Source: Pseudodesulfovibrio sp. zrk46 (GTDB taxonomy: Bacteria; Desulfobacterota; Desulfovibrionia; Desulfovibrionales; Desulfovibrionaceae). Taken from it: DNA of 64,000 nucleotides. The DNA is taken from the NCBI RefSeq assembly GCF_012516435.1, contig NZ_CP051216.1:3533669-3597668 (forward strand). The letters are read 5' to 3'. Under the pieces are notes generated by a model. It did no database searches. It had not been told where the DNA came from and worked only from the letters and a program-made list of their open reading frames with translations. Both the position numbers and the translations under genes were made by a program. Positions 8,409-17,084 of the stretch are shown here, one piece after another (position 1 is the first letter of the stretch; each line of letters begins with the position of its first letter).

Positions 8409-9392
8409 TTATATCATACCTGCAACTTTCTTAGTCAGACGCATGAGCTGATGAGTGAAGCCAGCCTCATTATCGTACCAAATGATAAGCTTGAGCTGAG
8501 TGCCACCCATGACGCGTGTCAAAGAACTATCCACTACGCCACCAAAGGTAGAGCCCATAAAGTCCACAGACACAAGCGGTTCATCGGTGTAGCCCATGGA
8601 ATCATTTGCAGCAGCCTTCAACGCAGCATTCACATCCTCAGCAGTTACTTTCTTGTCCAGTTCGCAAACCAGATCCACCAAAGAAACATTAGGAGTCGGT
8701 ACGCGAACGGCCATACCATCCAGAACACCGTTAAGCTCCGGAATAACTAAACCAACGGCCTTAGCTGCACCGGTGGTAGTAGGCACCATATTCACAGCAC
8801 AGGCTCGGGCACGACGCATATCTTTGTGGGAACCGTCAAGAATACGCTGGCTCATGGTGTAGGAGTGAATCGTAGTCATGATACCGTGCTTGATGCCATA
8901 CTTATCGTTGACAACTTTGGCGACCGGAGCCAAGCAGTTAGTGGTGCAGGATGCATTAGAAATAATATTGTGTTCGGCCTTAAGATCGGCATCATTTACA
9001 CCAACCACCACGGTAACATCGGCATCTTTACCAGGCGCGCTGATCAGCACTTTTTTTGCACCACATGCCAAGTGCTTTTCGCAACTTTCGCGATCGGTAA
9101 ATTTACCAGTAGACTCGATAACAAGATCACAGCCAAGCTCCCCCCAAGTCCACTCTCCAGGAGCATTGCGAGTCACTTTAACCGCCTTGCCATTCATTAC
9201 AAAGCCATCGTCTGTAGCCTGCACATCCAAAAAACGCCCGTGAACAGAATCGTACTTCAATAGATGAGCAAGATCTTCATTGGAAGCACGTGCGTTAACT
9301 GCAACTAATTCCAGATCCTTCTCTTCTGCCACGAGGCGTGCGAAATACCTGCCGATACGTCCAAAGCCATTCAAACCAATTTTCGTAGCCAT
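8409..9392 (-). CDS. gap: glyceraldehyde-3-phosphate dehydrogenase, type I
   Basis: Interconverts glyceraldehyde 3-phosphate and 1,3-bisphosphoglycerate in glycolysis or gluconeogenesis. The Rossmann start is IGLNGFGRIGR. The catalytic cysteine is C149 in SNASCTTNCLAP. The 327-residue length is slightly short but complete. The residues after the second beta strand read VNARAS, with Ala34-Arg35 where strictly NAD-dependent enzymes carry an Asp, so NADP+ or dual use is possible. GAGGAGGGAGCTG precedes the ATG. It is a single-gene unit with its own terminator. Confidence 0.95.
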   Translation of the reverse strand: MATKIGLNGFGRIGRYFARLVAEEKDLELVAVNARASNEDLAHLLKYDSVHGRFLDVQATDDGFVMNGKAVKVTRNAPGEWTWGELGCDLVIESTGKFTDRESCEKHLACGAKKVLISAPGKDADVTVVVGVNDADLKAEHNIISNASCTTNCLAPVAKVVNDKYGIKHGIMTTIHSYTMSQRILDGSHKDMRRARACAVNMVPTTTGAAKAVGLVIPELNGVLDGMAVRVPTPNVSLVDLVCELDKKVTAEDVNAALKAAANDSMGYTDEPLVSVDFMGSTFGGVVDSSLTRVMGGTQLKLIIWYDNEAGFTHQLMRLTKKVAGMI

Positions 9393-9486
9393 TTCAGCTC
9401 CCTCCTCAAATTGTGGTGCTGTTTAGAGTCCCAGTATGATAGAATACGAATGACAATACGCTTTCAATTATTTTCCCGCAAGCCGC

Positions 9487-10239
9487 TCACAACAATTCTT
9501 TATCCAGAAATGACATAGTCACCCGATCAGTAAAATCGAAATGCAACGGCGTAAGGGTAATATGCTTTTCAGTTAGCAGCGCCCTATCCCTATCCGAACT
9601 AATATTCTCTGGGGGGATGGTACCAGTTAGCCAATAATAATTATGTCCCCTCGGATCTTGTCGAGTATCGTAGGAATCTTCATATGAAGCACGTGTATGG
9701 GGACACAGTACTAATCCCTTTGCCTTCTCTACGGAGCAATTCGGGAAATTCAGATTTAGTACGCATTTGGAAGCCAAAGATTTCCAAGGAATTTTAGATA
9801 TTAAATCAGCGCAGTATTTAGCCTGTCCACTTAAATCATCAGGGTTAAAATTATCATAGGAAACGGCCATTGAAGGTATTTCCATGAGCGCCCCTTCGGT
9901 TGCGGCAGAAACAGTACCGGAGTATAGAATATCCACACCGACGTTAGCTCCAGCATTGATACCGGAAAGCACTAAATCGGGCTTTTGGTCTAACAGTGTG
10001 GATAATCCCAACTTCACGCAATCCACAGGCGTTCCATAGACCCCTTGCCCATTAAAGCCGTTCTCACGGAACCACTTTACTTTAATAGGCATTGATAGAG
10101 TCACGGCGTGCCCTACTGCGGATTGCTCGGTGACCGGTGCTACAACATGAACGACATGCCCGGCATCTAGAAGGGCAAAGTACAAGGCCCGCAAGCCGAC
10201 AGCCTGAATACCGTCATCATTGGCGAGGAGTATGTTCAT
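9487..10239 (-). CDS. surE: 5'-nucleotidase / survival protein SurE
   Basis: Metal-dependent phosphatase that removes phosphate from nucleoside monophosphates. The start chosen at 10239 gives MNILLANDDGIQAVG with the metal-binding D8 and D9 at the extreme N-terminus, as in the family, and has AAGGAA upstream. The frame remains open 49 codons further but that extension has no family match. NAGANVGVDILYSGTVSAATEG is the second metal/phosphate loop. The length is 250 residues. It diverges from the OB/HD gene at 10379. Confidence 0.94.
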   Translation of the reverse strand: MNILLANDDGIQAVGLRALYFALLDAGHVVHVVAPVTEQSAVGHAVTLSMPIKVKWFRENGFNGQGVYGTPVDCVKLGLSTLLDQKPDLVLSGINAGANVGVDILYSGTVSAATEGALMEIPSMAVSYDNFNPDDLSGQAKYCADLISKIPWKSLASKCVLNLNFPNCSVEKAKGLVLCPHTRASYEDSYDTRQDPRGHNYYWLTGTIPPENISSDRDRALLTEKHITLTPLHFDFTDRVTMSFLDKELL

Positions 10240-10378
10240 GGGATATTTCCTTGATTTGACAATCCAAGTGAAATCAGGTTCATAACCTGAAAGCGGAAAT
10301 TGATGTCCTCTTAAACCGCCTGAAGGCATCATGCCAATATGGGCGAGGTACCTTAACATAAGCGAGATAGCAAGATTC

Positions 10379-11407
10379 GTGACCAAAAAGTCGCAATATA
10401 TTCATGACCTGACTCCAGGAATGGGGCTCAATGACTTATTTCTGATCAGCAATGCCAATATGGCCAATGCTAAAAATGGCCCATATTGGAACCTGACCTT
10501 TCAGGACGCAACAGGCAAGATCGATGGTAAGATTTGGAGCCCTAAGAGTCAGGAGTATCCTGCCCTAGAGGCGGGACAAATGGTTCATGTTCAGGGATTT
10601 GTCGATAGCTATAGAGACAAGAATCAACTTCGTGTCGATCACATGACGATCATTGATTCATCGATGGAGCCAATCAACTACTCAGACTTCTTACCAACTT
10701 CTTGTGTCCCCCCTGAGGAACTCATGGAGGCGATCGAAGATTTGATCACTGAACACATGAAGTATGCACCTTGGAAATCCTTTTGTCGCAAGGTGTTGAA
10801 CGATAGGGATATCCGCCAACGCATGATCATGGCACCAGGAGCTAAGACAGTACATCATGCTTATATTGGTGGCCTGCTTGAGCACACTCTACAAGTATCT
10901 CGAGCTTGTATGGCGTTATGCGACATATACCCCAATCTGGATAGACAAACCCTTCTTGCCGGCGCCATTTTCCACGACCTTGGCAAAGCATGGGAACTTT
11001 CAAGTGGTATTATTAATGACTATACAGATGAAGGACGTCTGCTCGGCCATATTCAGATAGGCCAAGACAAACTGGAACCATTTCTTAAACGGAGCAAGAC
11101 GCTGGACGAAGGACTCAAACTTCATCTCAAACACCTTATAACCAGCCATCATGGTGAGCACGAATTCGGCTCCCCTGTTCGTCCTAAAACTCCAGAGGCA
11201 TTCATCCTTCACTTTGCGGATAACATGGACGCCAAACTCAACATTATCGACCAAGCATACTCAGATATGGAAAAAACCGGCCAGGAATGGTCACCGTTCA
11301 TGCGTTTTCTAGACCGCAATGTGTACCGCCCCCCTGCAACTCCAGACATCACTAAGAAAAAAACCGAGAAACCGGAGAACCAATGTTTATTACCTTTGAA
11401 GGCATAG
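10379..11407 (+). CDS. OB-fold / HD-domain 3'-5' exoribonuclease-like protein (YhaM type)
   Basis: The N-terminal OB-fold (about 1-100, with GPYWNLTFQDATGKIDGKIW) probably binds single-stranded nucleic acid. The HD phosphohydrolase domain that follows has HHAYIGGLLEHTLQVSR, IFHDLGKAWE and ITSHHGEHEFGSP as metal ligands. The architecture matches YhaM-family exonucleases. The start is uncertain: GTG 10379 gives VTKKSQYIHDLTPG, which begins where I expect the family to begin, while ATG 10331 adds 16 residues and has a weak GAAGG. The end overlaps tmk by 25 bases, so the two are co-translated. The exact substrate is inferred. Confidence 0.82.
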   Translation: MTKKSQYIHDLTPGMGLNDLFLISNANMANAKNGPYWNLTFQDATGKIDGKIWSPKSQEYPALEAGQMVHVQGFVDSYRDKNQLRVDHMTIIDSSMEPINYSDFLPTSCVPPEELMEAIEDLITEHMKYAPWKSFCRKVLNDRDIRQRMIMAPGAKTVHHAYIGGLLEHTLQVSRACMALCDIYPNLDRQTLLAGAIFHDLGKAWELSSGIINDYTDEGRLLGHIQIGQDKLEPFLKRSKTLDEGLKLHLKHLITSHHGEHEFGSPVRPKTPEAFILHFADNMDAKLNIIDQAYSDMEKTGQEWSPFMRFLDRNVYRPPATPDITKKKTEKPENQCLLPLKA

Positions 11408-12021
11408 AAGGTACGGGCAAAACGACTCAGATCACCAAAGTTAAAAATTACTTTGAATCCATTGGGCGTGAGGTTTTCCTAACCTTAGAACCTGGCGGCA
11501 GTCGCATCGGTAAAGAGCTGCGAAGGATGCTTCTCCATGTGGACAACAAAGACATTGCTCCTAGCACAGAGCTATTCCTCTACCTTGCTGATCGAGCTCA
11601 ACACATTGCCCAAGTCATTCGTCCCGAATTAGAAGCAGGCAAAGTTGTATTATGTGACCGTTTTGCTGATTCAACCGTTGTCTACCAAGGATATGGTCGT
11701 GGTTTGGACACCAAGACACTACAGCAACTCAATGAAGTTGCAGTGGACGGACTGTGGCCTAACCTAACAATATTGCTGGACATAGACCCAGAACTAGGCC
11801 TCAAAAGAGCCACTCTCCGCAACATTGAGGAAGGGAAGGCTAAAGAAGAAGGCAGATTCGAAGCTGAGCACATTTCCTTCCATCGTCGTATACGTGATGG
11901 CTACCTCACCTGGGCCGCTCTAAACAAAGATCGAATCAAAATAGCTAACGCCGATGCAACCCCAGATGAAGTTTTCGAGCGCATCAAGTCGATCATTGAT
12001 GCCAAACTCGCTGATTCCTGA
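11383..12021 (+). CDS. tmk: thymidylate kinase
   Basis: Phosphorylates dTMP to dTDP for DNA synthesis. The P-loop GIEGTGKT is at residues 7-14, the DR(F/Y) motif is CDRFADSTVVYQGYGRG, and a lid region EEGKAKEEGRFE follows LDIDPELGLKRA. The 212-residue length is normal. The start lies inside the 3' end of the OB/HD gene, and GAGAAACCGGAGAACC gives a ribosome binding site upstream. Confidence 0.95.
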   Translation: MFITFEGIEGTGKTTQITKVKNYFESIGREVFLTLEPGGSRIGKELRRMLLHVDNKDIAPSTELFLYLADRAQHIAQVIRPELEAGKVVLCDRFADSTVVYQGYGRGLDTKTLQQLNEVAVDGLWPNLTILLDIDPELGLKRATLRNIEEGKAKEEGRFEAEHISFHRRIRDGYLTWAALNKDRIKIANADATPDEVFERIKSIIDAKLADS

Positions 12022-12077
12022 CTTTTTTTCACCAGTATAAAACAGAATAGTACCTGAACATTTCCACCAAATCTGGT

Positions 12078-12108
12078 ATGGTGTTCACCATGACGGCTTC
12101 AATCGTCA
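12078..12108. repeat. two adjacent inverted repeats upstream of the amino-acid importer
   Basis: ATGGTG-TT-CACCAT (12078-12091) is a perfect palindrome. It is followed directly by TGACG-gcttcaa-tCGTCA (12091-12108). They lie 30-60 bases before the first importer gene, a place where an operator or leader hairpin would sit. The regulator is unknown. Confidence 0.4.
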
Positions 12109-12136
12109 TACAACCCATTGAAACCATACAAGATTA

Positions 12137-12958
12137 ATGCCCGACAGCAAGACAGCAAAGCCGAACTCAGCTCTTCCCGTTAGAAAGTCGACCATAATCG
12201 ACATTTTCAAGTTTGGAGCAATTATGGCGGGGCTTCTGTGGTTTATCAGCCTCGGGACCGAAAAACTGGGTTATAATTGGCAGTGGTATCGTATTCCACA
12301 ATACCTCTGGCAATTCACGGATGAAGGATTCGTCTGGGGGCCACTGATGCAAGGACTCGGCGTTACTCTTCAAATTGCATCCATATCCATGATCTTGATG
12401 CTGGCAATTGGTTTAGCCACAGCCTTACTACGGATGTCTGATTCCTGGGTAGGACACAGTGTGGCACGGTTGTATATGGAATTAATCCGCAACTCTCCGT
12501 TGCTTATCCAGATTTTTTTCATTTATTTCGTTGTTGCTCCCATATTAGACATGTCGGCATTTTGGGCCGCGATCATAGCTCTCAGTCTATTCGAAGGGGC
12601 GTATGCCTCCGAAATATTTCGTGCAGGCATTACTTCCATTGAGAAAGGCCAATGGGAAGCAGCTAAAAGCTTGGGAATGGGACCCTATTCTATGTACAAA
12701 CACATCATTCTGCCCCAAGCAGTCCAGCGCGTTTTGCCGCCACTTACTAGTCAGGCAATCTCTCTAATAAAGGACTCCGCACTAGTCTCCACTGTTGCTA
12801 TACTTGATCTGACTCAACAGGGCAGAATGATTGATGCAGAAACTTTTTTGACGTTTGAAATTTGGTTTACCGTTGCCGCGATCTATCTGGTAGTTACCCT
12901 GGCCCTGTCCAGTGTGGTGCAAATACTGGAGAAACGAAGCAATAACTATGTCCACTAA
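12137..12958 (+). CDS. polar amino-acid ABC transporter permease (HisM/GlnP type)
   Basis: Inner-membrane channel subunit of an uptake system for polar amino acids. It is 273 residues with a cytoplasmic N-terminus, then about five membrane segments (first near residues 28-43, then 75-95 and onwards). The ATPase-contact EAA loop is GQWEAAKSLGMGPYSMYKHIILPQA. The extra N-terminal helix before the conserved domain matches its paralogue at 13946. It starts the group permease, binding protein, permease; no ATPase gene accompanies it. Confidence 0.9.
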   Translation: MPDSKTAKPNSALPVRKSTIIDIFKFGAIMAGLLWFISLGTEKLGYNWQWYRIPQYLWQFTDEGFVWGPLMQGLGVTLQIASISMILMLAIGLATALLRMSDSWVGHSVARLYMELIRNSPLLIQIFFIYFVVAPILDMSAFWAAIIALSLFEGAYASEIFRAGITSIEKGQWEAAKSLGMGPYSMYKHIILPQAVQRVLPPLTSQAISLIKDSALVSTVAILDLTQQGRMIDAETFLTFEIWFTVAAIYLVVTLALSSVVQILEKRSNNYVH

Positions 12959-12981
12959 CCGTTAAACCAACTGGAGCAGCC

Positions 12982-13080
12982 ATGACCATTTGGAGAGCGA
13001 TCAGAACTGGTAAAGGAATCATGATTGCCATCTTGGGCGTGTCGCACGTCACCTTTGCCCAAGCGTCATGCACTACGTAA
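12982..13080 (+). CDS. possible small exported peptide (32 aa)
   Basis: A short frame starts with ATG 12982, five bases after GGAG, and ends in TAA at 13078-13080. The product begins with basic MTIWRAIRTGKG, then a hydrophobic stretch IMIAILGVSHVTF ending in AQA, so it resembles a signal peptide with almost nothing after it. The same bases contain hairpins (CTTGGGC 13032-13038 with GCCCAAG 13057-13063), so an mRNA-stabilising element before the abundant binding protein is an alternative explanation. Confidence 0.3.
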   Translation: MTIWRAIRTGKGIMIAILGVSHVTFAQASCTT

Positions 13081-13114
13081 CCTTGGCTTTTGCCGTAAAG
13101 AAGAGAGGATCCTT

Positions 13115-13933
13115 ATGAAAACACTTCGCACAGCTGCCTTACTCGTATTTTTTTGCCTATCTGCGCTTATCTTGGGCCTCAACCAAACAGCGACCGCCGC
13201 TGAAAAATCCCAGCTTGAAACCATTCTCAAGCGTGGCACTATCAAAGTAGGCTTTGACACCTTCAAGCCTTGGGCAATGAAGGACAAAAATGGTGAATAC
13301 ATTGGCTTTGAAATTGAAGTTGCCCGCAAATTAGCAAAAGATATGGGCGTCAAGGTCGAATTCGTCCCCACCAAGTGGTCCGGCATTATCCCTGCGCTGC
13401 TCACTGGAAAATTCGACATTATTATTGGTGGTATGTCCATTACGCCACAGCGAAACCTCAAGGTGAACTTCTCCATCCCCTACGAATTCTCGGGCATGAA
13501 TATCGTTGCCAGCAAATCCAAAGCTGGCGACCGTACGACTCTTCAAGATTTCAATACTCCTGGTACTACCATCGCCGTCCGCTTGGGCACAACTGCAGCA
13601 GAAGCGGCCAAGAATTTCTTACCCAAAGCCAAGAAGCTCTATTTTGACGAAGAATCTCAAACGATCCAAGAGCTTCTAAACAATCGCGTTCATGCCCTAG
13701 TCGCTTCCAACCCGCTGCCCTTTACTCTGGCCCAGGAATATGAAGGCCAACTTTACCTGCCCCTTGAAAACGACTTTACCAAGGAACCGATCTCCTTTGC
13801 AGTCCGCAAAGGTGAGCATGACTTCCTCAACTGGCTGGACAACTGGGTTCGCGTAAACATGTCCAAGGGGTGGTTGCAAAACCGATACGATTACTGGTTC
13901 TTTACCAGCGAATGGGAAAACTTGATTCAGTAA
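13115..13933 (+). CDS. amino-acid ABC transporter periplasmic substrate-binding protein
   Basis: Periplasmic receptor (SBP_bac_3 family) that delivers a polar amino acid to the flanking permeases. The start at 13115 follows GAGAGGA and gives a clear signal peptide: MKTLRT, a hydrophobic core, then ATAA before EKSQLETI (cleavage near residue 29). The mature part has GTIKVGFDTFKPWAMKD and GFEIEVARKLAKDMGVKVEFV, the usual opening of the first lobe. The length is 272. The earlier frame start at 13025 would bury the signal peptide and is rejected. The substrate cannot be named from sequence alone. Confidence 0.92.
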   Translation: MKTLRTAALLVFFCLSALILGLNQTATAAEKSQLETILKRGTIKVGFDTFKPWAMKDKNGEYIGFEIEVARKLAKDMGVKVEFVPTKWSGIIPALLTGKFDIIIGGMSITPQRNLKVNFSIPYEFSGMNIVASKSKAGDRTTLQDFNTPGTTIAVRLGTTAAEAAKNFLPKAKKLYFDEESQTIQELLNNRVHALVASNPLPFTLAQEYEGQLYLPLENDFTKEPISFAVRKGEHDFLNWLDNWVRVNMSKGWLQNRYDYWFFTSEWENLIQ

Positions 13934-13945
13934 ACGGACTCTCTC

Positions 13946-14836
13946 TTGCCTTCACAATCAAATCGTAAAAACATCCGGTTTTCCCTGCTGGACGGCGCCA
14001 TTTTGGTGCTACTGGCAGGGATGACCGGATACTTCTTCTTCAAAGCTGCATCAGGGTTGAACTACCACTGGAAGTGGGAGATCATCCCTCAATATCTCCT
14101 GCGCTTCGATAGCAATGCCGGAGAATGGCGGCTTGGGCTACTCTCTCAAGGACTTGTCACCACACTCCGCTTGTCTATCTGGTCAACACTACTGGCCATG
14201 CTCGTAGGCGTCGCTATGGGGTTATTCCGTGTCAGCCCGTCCCTTTTTAAACGCCTAATCTCTTCGACCTATGTGGGACTCATCCGCAACACCCCGCCCT
14301 TGGTACTTATCTTCATTTTCTACTTCTTCATAGGCGATCAAATAATGACCGCCCTTCATATAGATGATTTCGTTTACAGCATTTCTGACAAGACCAAATC
14401 TTCCCTTGCGTTTTTTTTCGGGCCCATGAACCGCTTCCCACAATTTCTTTCCGCAGTCATTACCCTCACTTTATTTGAAGCAGCCTATATTGCTGAAATA
14501 GTCCGCGCGGGCATCGAATCAATCGAAAACGGACAGTGGGAAGCGTCAACAGCTCTTGGCATGCGTCGTTCACAATCTCTACGCTACATCATTTTGCCAC
14601 AAGCCTTGCAACGGATGTTGCCAGCACTCGCAGGACAGTTTATATCAATAATCAAGGATTCGGCCATCGTGTCGGTTATTTCCATTGAGGAACTAACTTT
14701 CCAAGGCCAACAGCTTATGACCACCACCTATCGTAGCTTTGAAGTATGGACCACGGTGCTGGTCATGTATTTCATACTGACATTCCTGTGCTCGTTAGCT
14801 GTAAGGAAACTCGAACTCACACTACGAAGAGACTAA
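13946..14836 (+). CDS. polar amino-acid ABC transporter permease (second subunit)
   Basis: Second membrane subunit of the importer, 296 residues, paralogous to the gene at 12137. The EAA loop is GQWEASTALGMRRSQSLRYIILPQA. An insert near residues 130-155 (DDFVYSISDKTKSSLAFFFG) is absent from its partner. The proposed start is TTG 13946, 12 bases after the binding-protein stop; no other suitable start lies near. The two permeases would form a heterodimer, and the ATPase must be encoded elsewhere. Confidence 0.9.
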   Translation: MPSQSNRKNIRFSLLDGAILVLLAGMTGYFFFKAASGLNYHWKWEIIPQYLLRFDSNAGEWRLGLLSQGLVTTLRLSIWSTLLAMLVGVAMGLFRVSPSLFKRLISSTYVGLIRNTPPLVLIFIFYFFIGDQIMTALHIDDFVYSISDKTKSSLAFFFGPMNRFPQFLSAVITLTLFEAAYIAEIVRAGIESIENGQWEASTALGMRRSQSLRYIILPQALQRMLPALAGQFISIIKDSAIVSVISIEELTFQGQQLMTTTYRSFEVWTTVLVMYFILTFLCSLAVRKLELTLRRD

Positions 14837-14839
14837 GTC

Positions 14840-15217
14840 GTGTTCAAATTCATCAAAGAGTTTTTCAAGGGCATCGTCGACGAAGACCCCATAATATCGT
14901 CGAACCCCGAAAAAGATCAAAAAACAAACGACAAGCCGTCGTTCGACCTGGAGGCTTTCAATATGGACGATATCAAAGTGTATGCTCTGTCAACCTGCAT
15001 TCACTGCCGTAATGCAAAAAAATACCTTGATGAGTGTGGTGTGAAATACAACTGCGTCCATGTTGACGAGCTCACCGGCGATGATCGCAAAGAGATTGTT
15101 CAGGAACTCAAGGTACATAATCCAGCTGTATCATTCCCCACCATTGTAATCAAAGACAAAGTTGTCGTTGGCTACCACAAGGATAAGATCGACAAAGCTC
15201 TTCAGGGAGACGATTAA
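14840..15217 (+). CDS. glutaredoxin-family protein with N-terminal extension
   Basis: Thiol-disulfide oxidoreductase of 125 residues. A lysine/aspartate-rich extension of about 45 residues precedes a glutaredoxin fold (IKVYALSTCIHCRNAKKYLDE). The active-site pair is CIHC, and the cis-proline region is SFPTIVIKDKVVVGY. The GTG start lies three bases after the permease stop. The next gene, one base after its stop codon, is a ferredoxin:thioredoxin reductase-like protein, so this is the likely disulfide partner that receives electrons from ferredoxin. Confidence 0.88.
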   Translation: MFKFIKEFFKGIVDEDPIISSNPEKDQKTNDKPSFDLEAFNMDDIKVYALSTCIHCRNAKKYLDECGVKYNCVHVDELTGDDRKEIVQELKVHNPAVSFPTIVIKDKVVVGYHKDKIDKALQGDD

Positions 15218-15218
15218 A

Positions 15219-15551
15219 ATGGATGCCAAGACACTTTTTGAAAACCTTAAAAAATTACAGGAACCCAAAGGCTATTATTTCAACGAAGACATGGACATGA
15301 CCATGCCTCTCATCGAGAGCCTCCTCACCAACAAAGAGCGCCTCGGCTATATGGCTTGTCCTTGCCGTCTGGCCAACGGCGAGTTTGAAGCAGATAAAGA
15401 TATTATTTGTCCCTGCACTTATCGCGAAGAAGACGTAAAAGAATTCGGAGCATGCTTCTGCGCACTCTACGTTAGCAAAGAATACAATGAAGGAACCGTC
15501 GAAAAAAATGTGGTGCCGGAGCGACGCCCACCTGAAAAGATACTATTTTAA
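15219..15551 (+). CDS. ferredoxin:thioredoxin reductase catalytic-subunit-like protein
   Basis: A 110-residue protein with three Cys-x-Cys pairs: CPC at 47-49, CPC at 64-66 and CFC at 79-81. This is the pattern that binds the 4Fe-4S cluster and redox disulfide of the FTR catalytic chain, which reduces a thioredoxin-like partner using ferredoxin electrons. Plant and cyanobacterial enzymes have CHC as the third pair; here Phe80 replaces the catalytic-site histidine. The start at 15219 overlaps no FTR residues; a longer frame from 15162 lies inside the glutaredoxin-like gene and is rejected. A bidirectional terminator follows. Confidence 0.88.
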   Translation: MDAKTLFENLKKLQEPKGYYFNEDMDMTMPLIESLLTNKERLGYMACPCRLANGEFEADKDIICPCTYREEDVKEFGACFCALYVSKEYNEGTVEKNVVPERRPPEKILF

Positions 15552-15563
15552 AATCTCACCAAC

Positions 15564-15597
15564 AAAAAAGGCTCCGTAGTAATACGGAGCCTTTTTT
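15564..15597. terminator. bidirectional terminator between the FTR-like gene and metY
   Basis: A perfect 15-bp stem (15564-15578 with 15583-15597) has A-runs on one side, T-runs on the other and a four-base loop. It serves the convergent genes on both sides. Confidence 0.9.
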
Positions 15598-15619
15598 ATT
15601 ACTCAATGATGAGTAGCTG

Positions 15620-16927
15620 TTAGCGCTGTGACGCTGCCAACGCCTGATCAAGATCTTCGATAATATCTTCCACATCCTCAATTCCCACACTGATTCGAAT
15701 GAGATCAACGGGAACACCTGCAGCAAGTTGTTCTTCAGGAGTAGACTGCCCGTGGGTTGTTGATGCGGGATGTACGACCAATGTCTTGGCATCCAAAATA
15801 TTGGCTAAATGGGAGCATAACTTGACGGAATCAATGAACTTACTCCCAGCTTCCATACCTCCCTTAACACCAAATCCAAATACAGCTCCCGGCCCCATAG
15901 AAAACGTATTTTTTGCACGATCATAGTCAGGATGACTTTGAAGTCCTGCGTAATTAACCCACTCCACGGCATAGTGCGTCTCTAAAAACTCAGCGACCTT
16001 CTGAGCATTCTCACAATGGCGTTGAATTCGAATAGGTAAAGTTTCCATACCTTGAAGGATTTGCCAGCTATTCATAGGGGATATGGATGCACCTGTGTCA
16101 CGCAACATACCAATACGCACCTTGGTAACAAAAACAGGACAGGGGTTACCAGCTGCGCCCCCCAATGCTTCCCACAAGTTAACGTTATTGTATGTCGGAT
16201 CTGGAGCAGTTAATTCCGGGAATTTTCCAGATACACCCCAATCGAAGTCGCCCTTCTCTACAATGGCTCCCCCCATAGAAGTGCCATGCCCACCAATGAT
16301 CTTAGTCAAAGAATGCACGGCGATATCACATCCCACGTCGAAAGCATTAAACATAGGCGGGGGCGCTACAGTTGAATCGAGGACAAATGGTAATCCATGA
16401 TTGTGAGCGACCTCAGCAATACCGCGTAAATCGTCAACATTGCAGCGAGGGTTGCCGATGGATTCACTATAAACCATCCGTGTATTTTCATCGATTGCGG
16501 CTTCAAAATTGGCAGGATCGGAAGAATCAACCAAACGCGCTTCGATACCAAACCTTTTAAGAGTGTGTTCAAACAAAGTCTGAGTGCCACCATAAAGATT
16601 GGAACCGGAAACGATGTTCTGCCCAGCAGACACGATCGAAGTTACAGTATAAAAAATAGCGGCCATTCCAGAGGATACTGCTAACGCTCCAACACCACCG
16701 TGCATCGCCGCAAGACGCTGTTCCAGTACATCCGTAGTGGGGTTCATGAGCCGAGTATAAATGTACCCAGGCTCTTTCAGAGCGAACAAATTAGCAGCAT
16801 GTTCGGCGTCACGAAATAGATACGCCGTAGTCTGGTGAATAGGGACAGCCCGAGACCCTGTATCACTATCTGGGGTGTGGCCTGCGTGCAACGCCTGGGT
16901 ATTTGGACCATATGGTTTGTCAGCCAT
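15620..16927 (-). CDS. metY: O-acetylhomoserine / O-acetylserine sulfhydrylase
   Basis: PLP enzyme that makes homocysteine from O-acetylhomoserine and sulfide, the direct sulfhydrylation route to methionine and a natural fit for a sulfide-producing organism. The length of 435 matches the MetY group (longer than MetB or MetZ). Visible motifs are YTRLMNPTTDVLEQR, the phosphate-binding SSGMAAIFY and the PLP lysine in HSLTKIIGGHG. It is a single gene on the minus strand, diverging from the small gene at 17145. Confidence 0.93.
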   Translation of the reverse strand: MADKPYGPNTQALHAGHTPDSDTGSRAVPIHQTTAYLFRDAEHAANLFALKEPGYIYTRLMNPTTDVLEQRLAAMHGGVGALAVSSGMAAIFYTVTSIVSAGQNIVSGSNLYGGTQTLFEHTLKRFGIEARLVDSSDPANFEAAIDENTRMVYSESIGNPRCNVDDLRGIAEVAHNHGLPFVLDSTVAPPPMFNAFDVGCDIAVHSLTKIIGGHGTSMGGAIVEKGDFDWGVSGKFPELTAPDPTYNNVNLWEALGGAAGNPCPVFVTKVRIGMLRDTGASISPMNSWQILQGMETLPIRIQRHCENAQKVAEFLETHYAVEWVNYAGLQSHPDYDRAKNTFSMGPGAVFGFGVKGGMEAGSKFIDSVKLCSHLANILDAKTLVVHPASTTHGQSTPEEQLAAGVPVDLIRISVGIEDVEDIIEDLDQALAASQR

Positions 16928-17084
16928 GGCCTTACTCCGTGGATTGAATGTTGATGCTCATACTCTTCTGCTGAAACAACCATGCGCAATGAAAATAGAA
17001 TACGCAACCCCTTACACCATCGCAATCTTCTATCGGAGCCATCATTCCCATGAATGGTATATGAAATGCATATTTTTCTCTAAC

